From Promethearchaeota archaeon (GTDB taxonomy: Archaea; Asgardarchaeota; Lokiarchaeia; Sigyniarchaeales; SOKP01), in assembly GCA_019058135.1 (NCBI GenBank), contig JAHLWE010000523.1:1-5964 (forward strand): 5,964 nucleotides of DNA, read 5' to 3'. Positions 5,741-5,964 of this stretch are shown piece after piece (position 1 is the first letter of the stretch; each line of letters begins with the position of its first letter). Both the position numbers and the translations under genes were made by a program. The notes beneath the pieces were generated by a model. It did not search any database. It was not told where the DNA came from and saw only the letters and a program-made list of their open reading frames with translations.

Positions 5741-5964
5741 ATGGAAGAAAAGACTAAAAAAAAAATACCCAACGCTCGTTTTAATAATTTGGATGAAATT
5801 AATAATCTAAATATTGATTATGATCCTCGGTATGGAATGGAACCTGGGGTAGAGCTGGAAAATTATAAAGAATATCTACATATTCTTAAAAAAATTTGTA
5901 GAAATGATGGAATTCTTATAGAAAAGGAGAAAAATAAACACCTCGAGACCCAGTTACTTGATGA
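5741..5964 (+). CDS. Unknown soluble protein, N-terminal 74 residues only (cut by window edge)
   Basis: An ATG at 5741 opens a frame that stays open to the window end (74 codons plus two bases). I do not recognise the protein. The N-terminus is basic (EEKTKKKIP, 2-10), followed by an asparagine-rich polar stretch, then DPRYGMEPGVELENY (28-42) and a charged, helix-prone region. In that region YLHILKKICRNDGILIEKEK (45-64) has the pattern helix, Asp-Gly, hydrophobic, then glutamate. This pattern resembles helical modules of the TerB or EF-hand-like kind; that similarity is only suggestive, from pattern, and I would not annotate a function from it. No membrane segment or signal peptide is present in the visible part. 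Codon composition is richer in GC than the upstream DNA, which supports a real gene. Start choice rests on this being the first ATG after stops in frame; no Shine-Dalgarno site is seen. Confidence 0.8.
   Translation, partial: MEEKTKKKIPNARFNNLDEINNLNIDYDPRYGMEPGVELENYKEYLHILKKICRNDGILIEKEKNKHLETQLLD

Overview
The window looks like a piece of an Asgard (Promethearchaeota, probably Lokiarchaeia-like) archaeal chromosome. Three signs point there: very low GC with TATA-box style promoters and almost no Shine-Dalgarno sites, an archaeal-type XPD/Rad3 helicase, and a eukaryote-like Ras/Rab-family small GTPase next to a stand-alone F420-hydrogenase-beta (FrhB) type iron-sulfur flavoprotein. The taxonomic call is an inference from gene content; no rRNA or tRNA gene is present to confirm it.

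Layout. Positions 1-1932 (minus strand) hold a nearly complete XPD helicase that runs off the left edge. Its reading frame is open through all helicase motifs, but it has no usable start codon in frame; one extra base in an A run at 1920-1924 would join it to an ATG at 1932. A 161-bp divergent promoter region follows. On the plus strand come a six-pass membrane protein of unknown function (2094-2957) and a Rab-like GTPase (3046-3579), the latter behind its own good TATA box. Convergent to these, on the minus strand, lies a two-gene unit: a small winged-helix protein (4602-4805, perhaps really starting further upstream) followed 33 bp later by the FrhB-family protein (3624-4568), with an oligo-T terminator at its end.

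Positions 4914-5740 are a gene-poor stretch of about 830 bp. It carries a possible broken ribbon-helix-helix protein with a clear GGGAGG site (5199-5355), a 60-base patch of 50% GC that stands out from flanks near 15-20% GC and can form a hairpin (5361-5422), a 43-codon minus-strand frame across that patch, and a possible broken membrane-protein frame (5438-5731). These readings partly exclude one another. At 5741 a new plus-strand gene of unknown function begins and runs off the right edge.

How the genes work together: XPD is a DNA-repair helicase unrelated to its neighbours. The membrane protein and GTPase are codirectional and 88 bp apart, which allows, but does not prove, a functional pair in which the GTPase acts at the membrane. 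The winged-helix protein and FrhB protein probably form a transcription unit in which the first regulates the second. No complete new system can be demonstrated from the sequence alone. The items most worth following are the GTPase/membrane-protein pair, the compact FrhB variant, and the GC-rich element.
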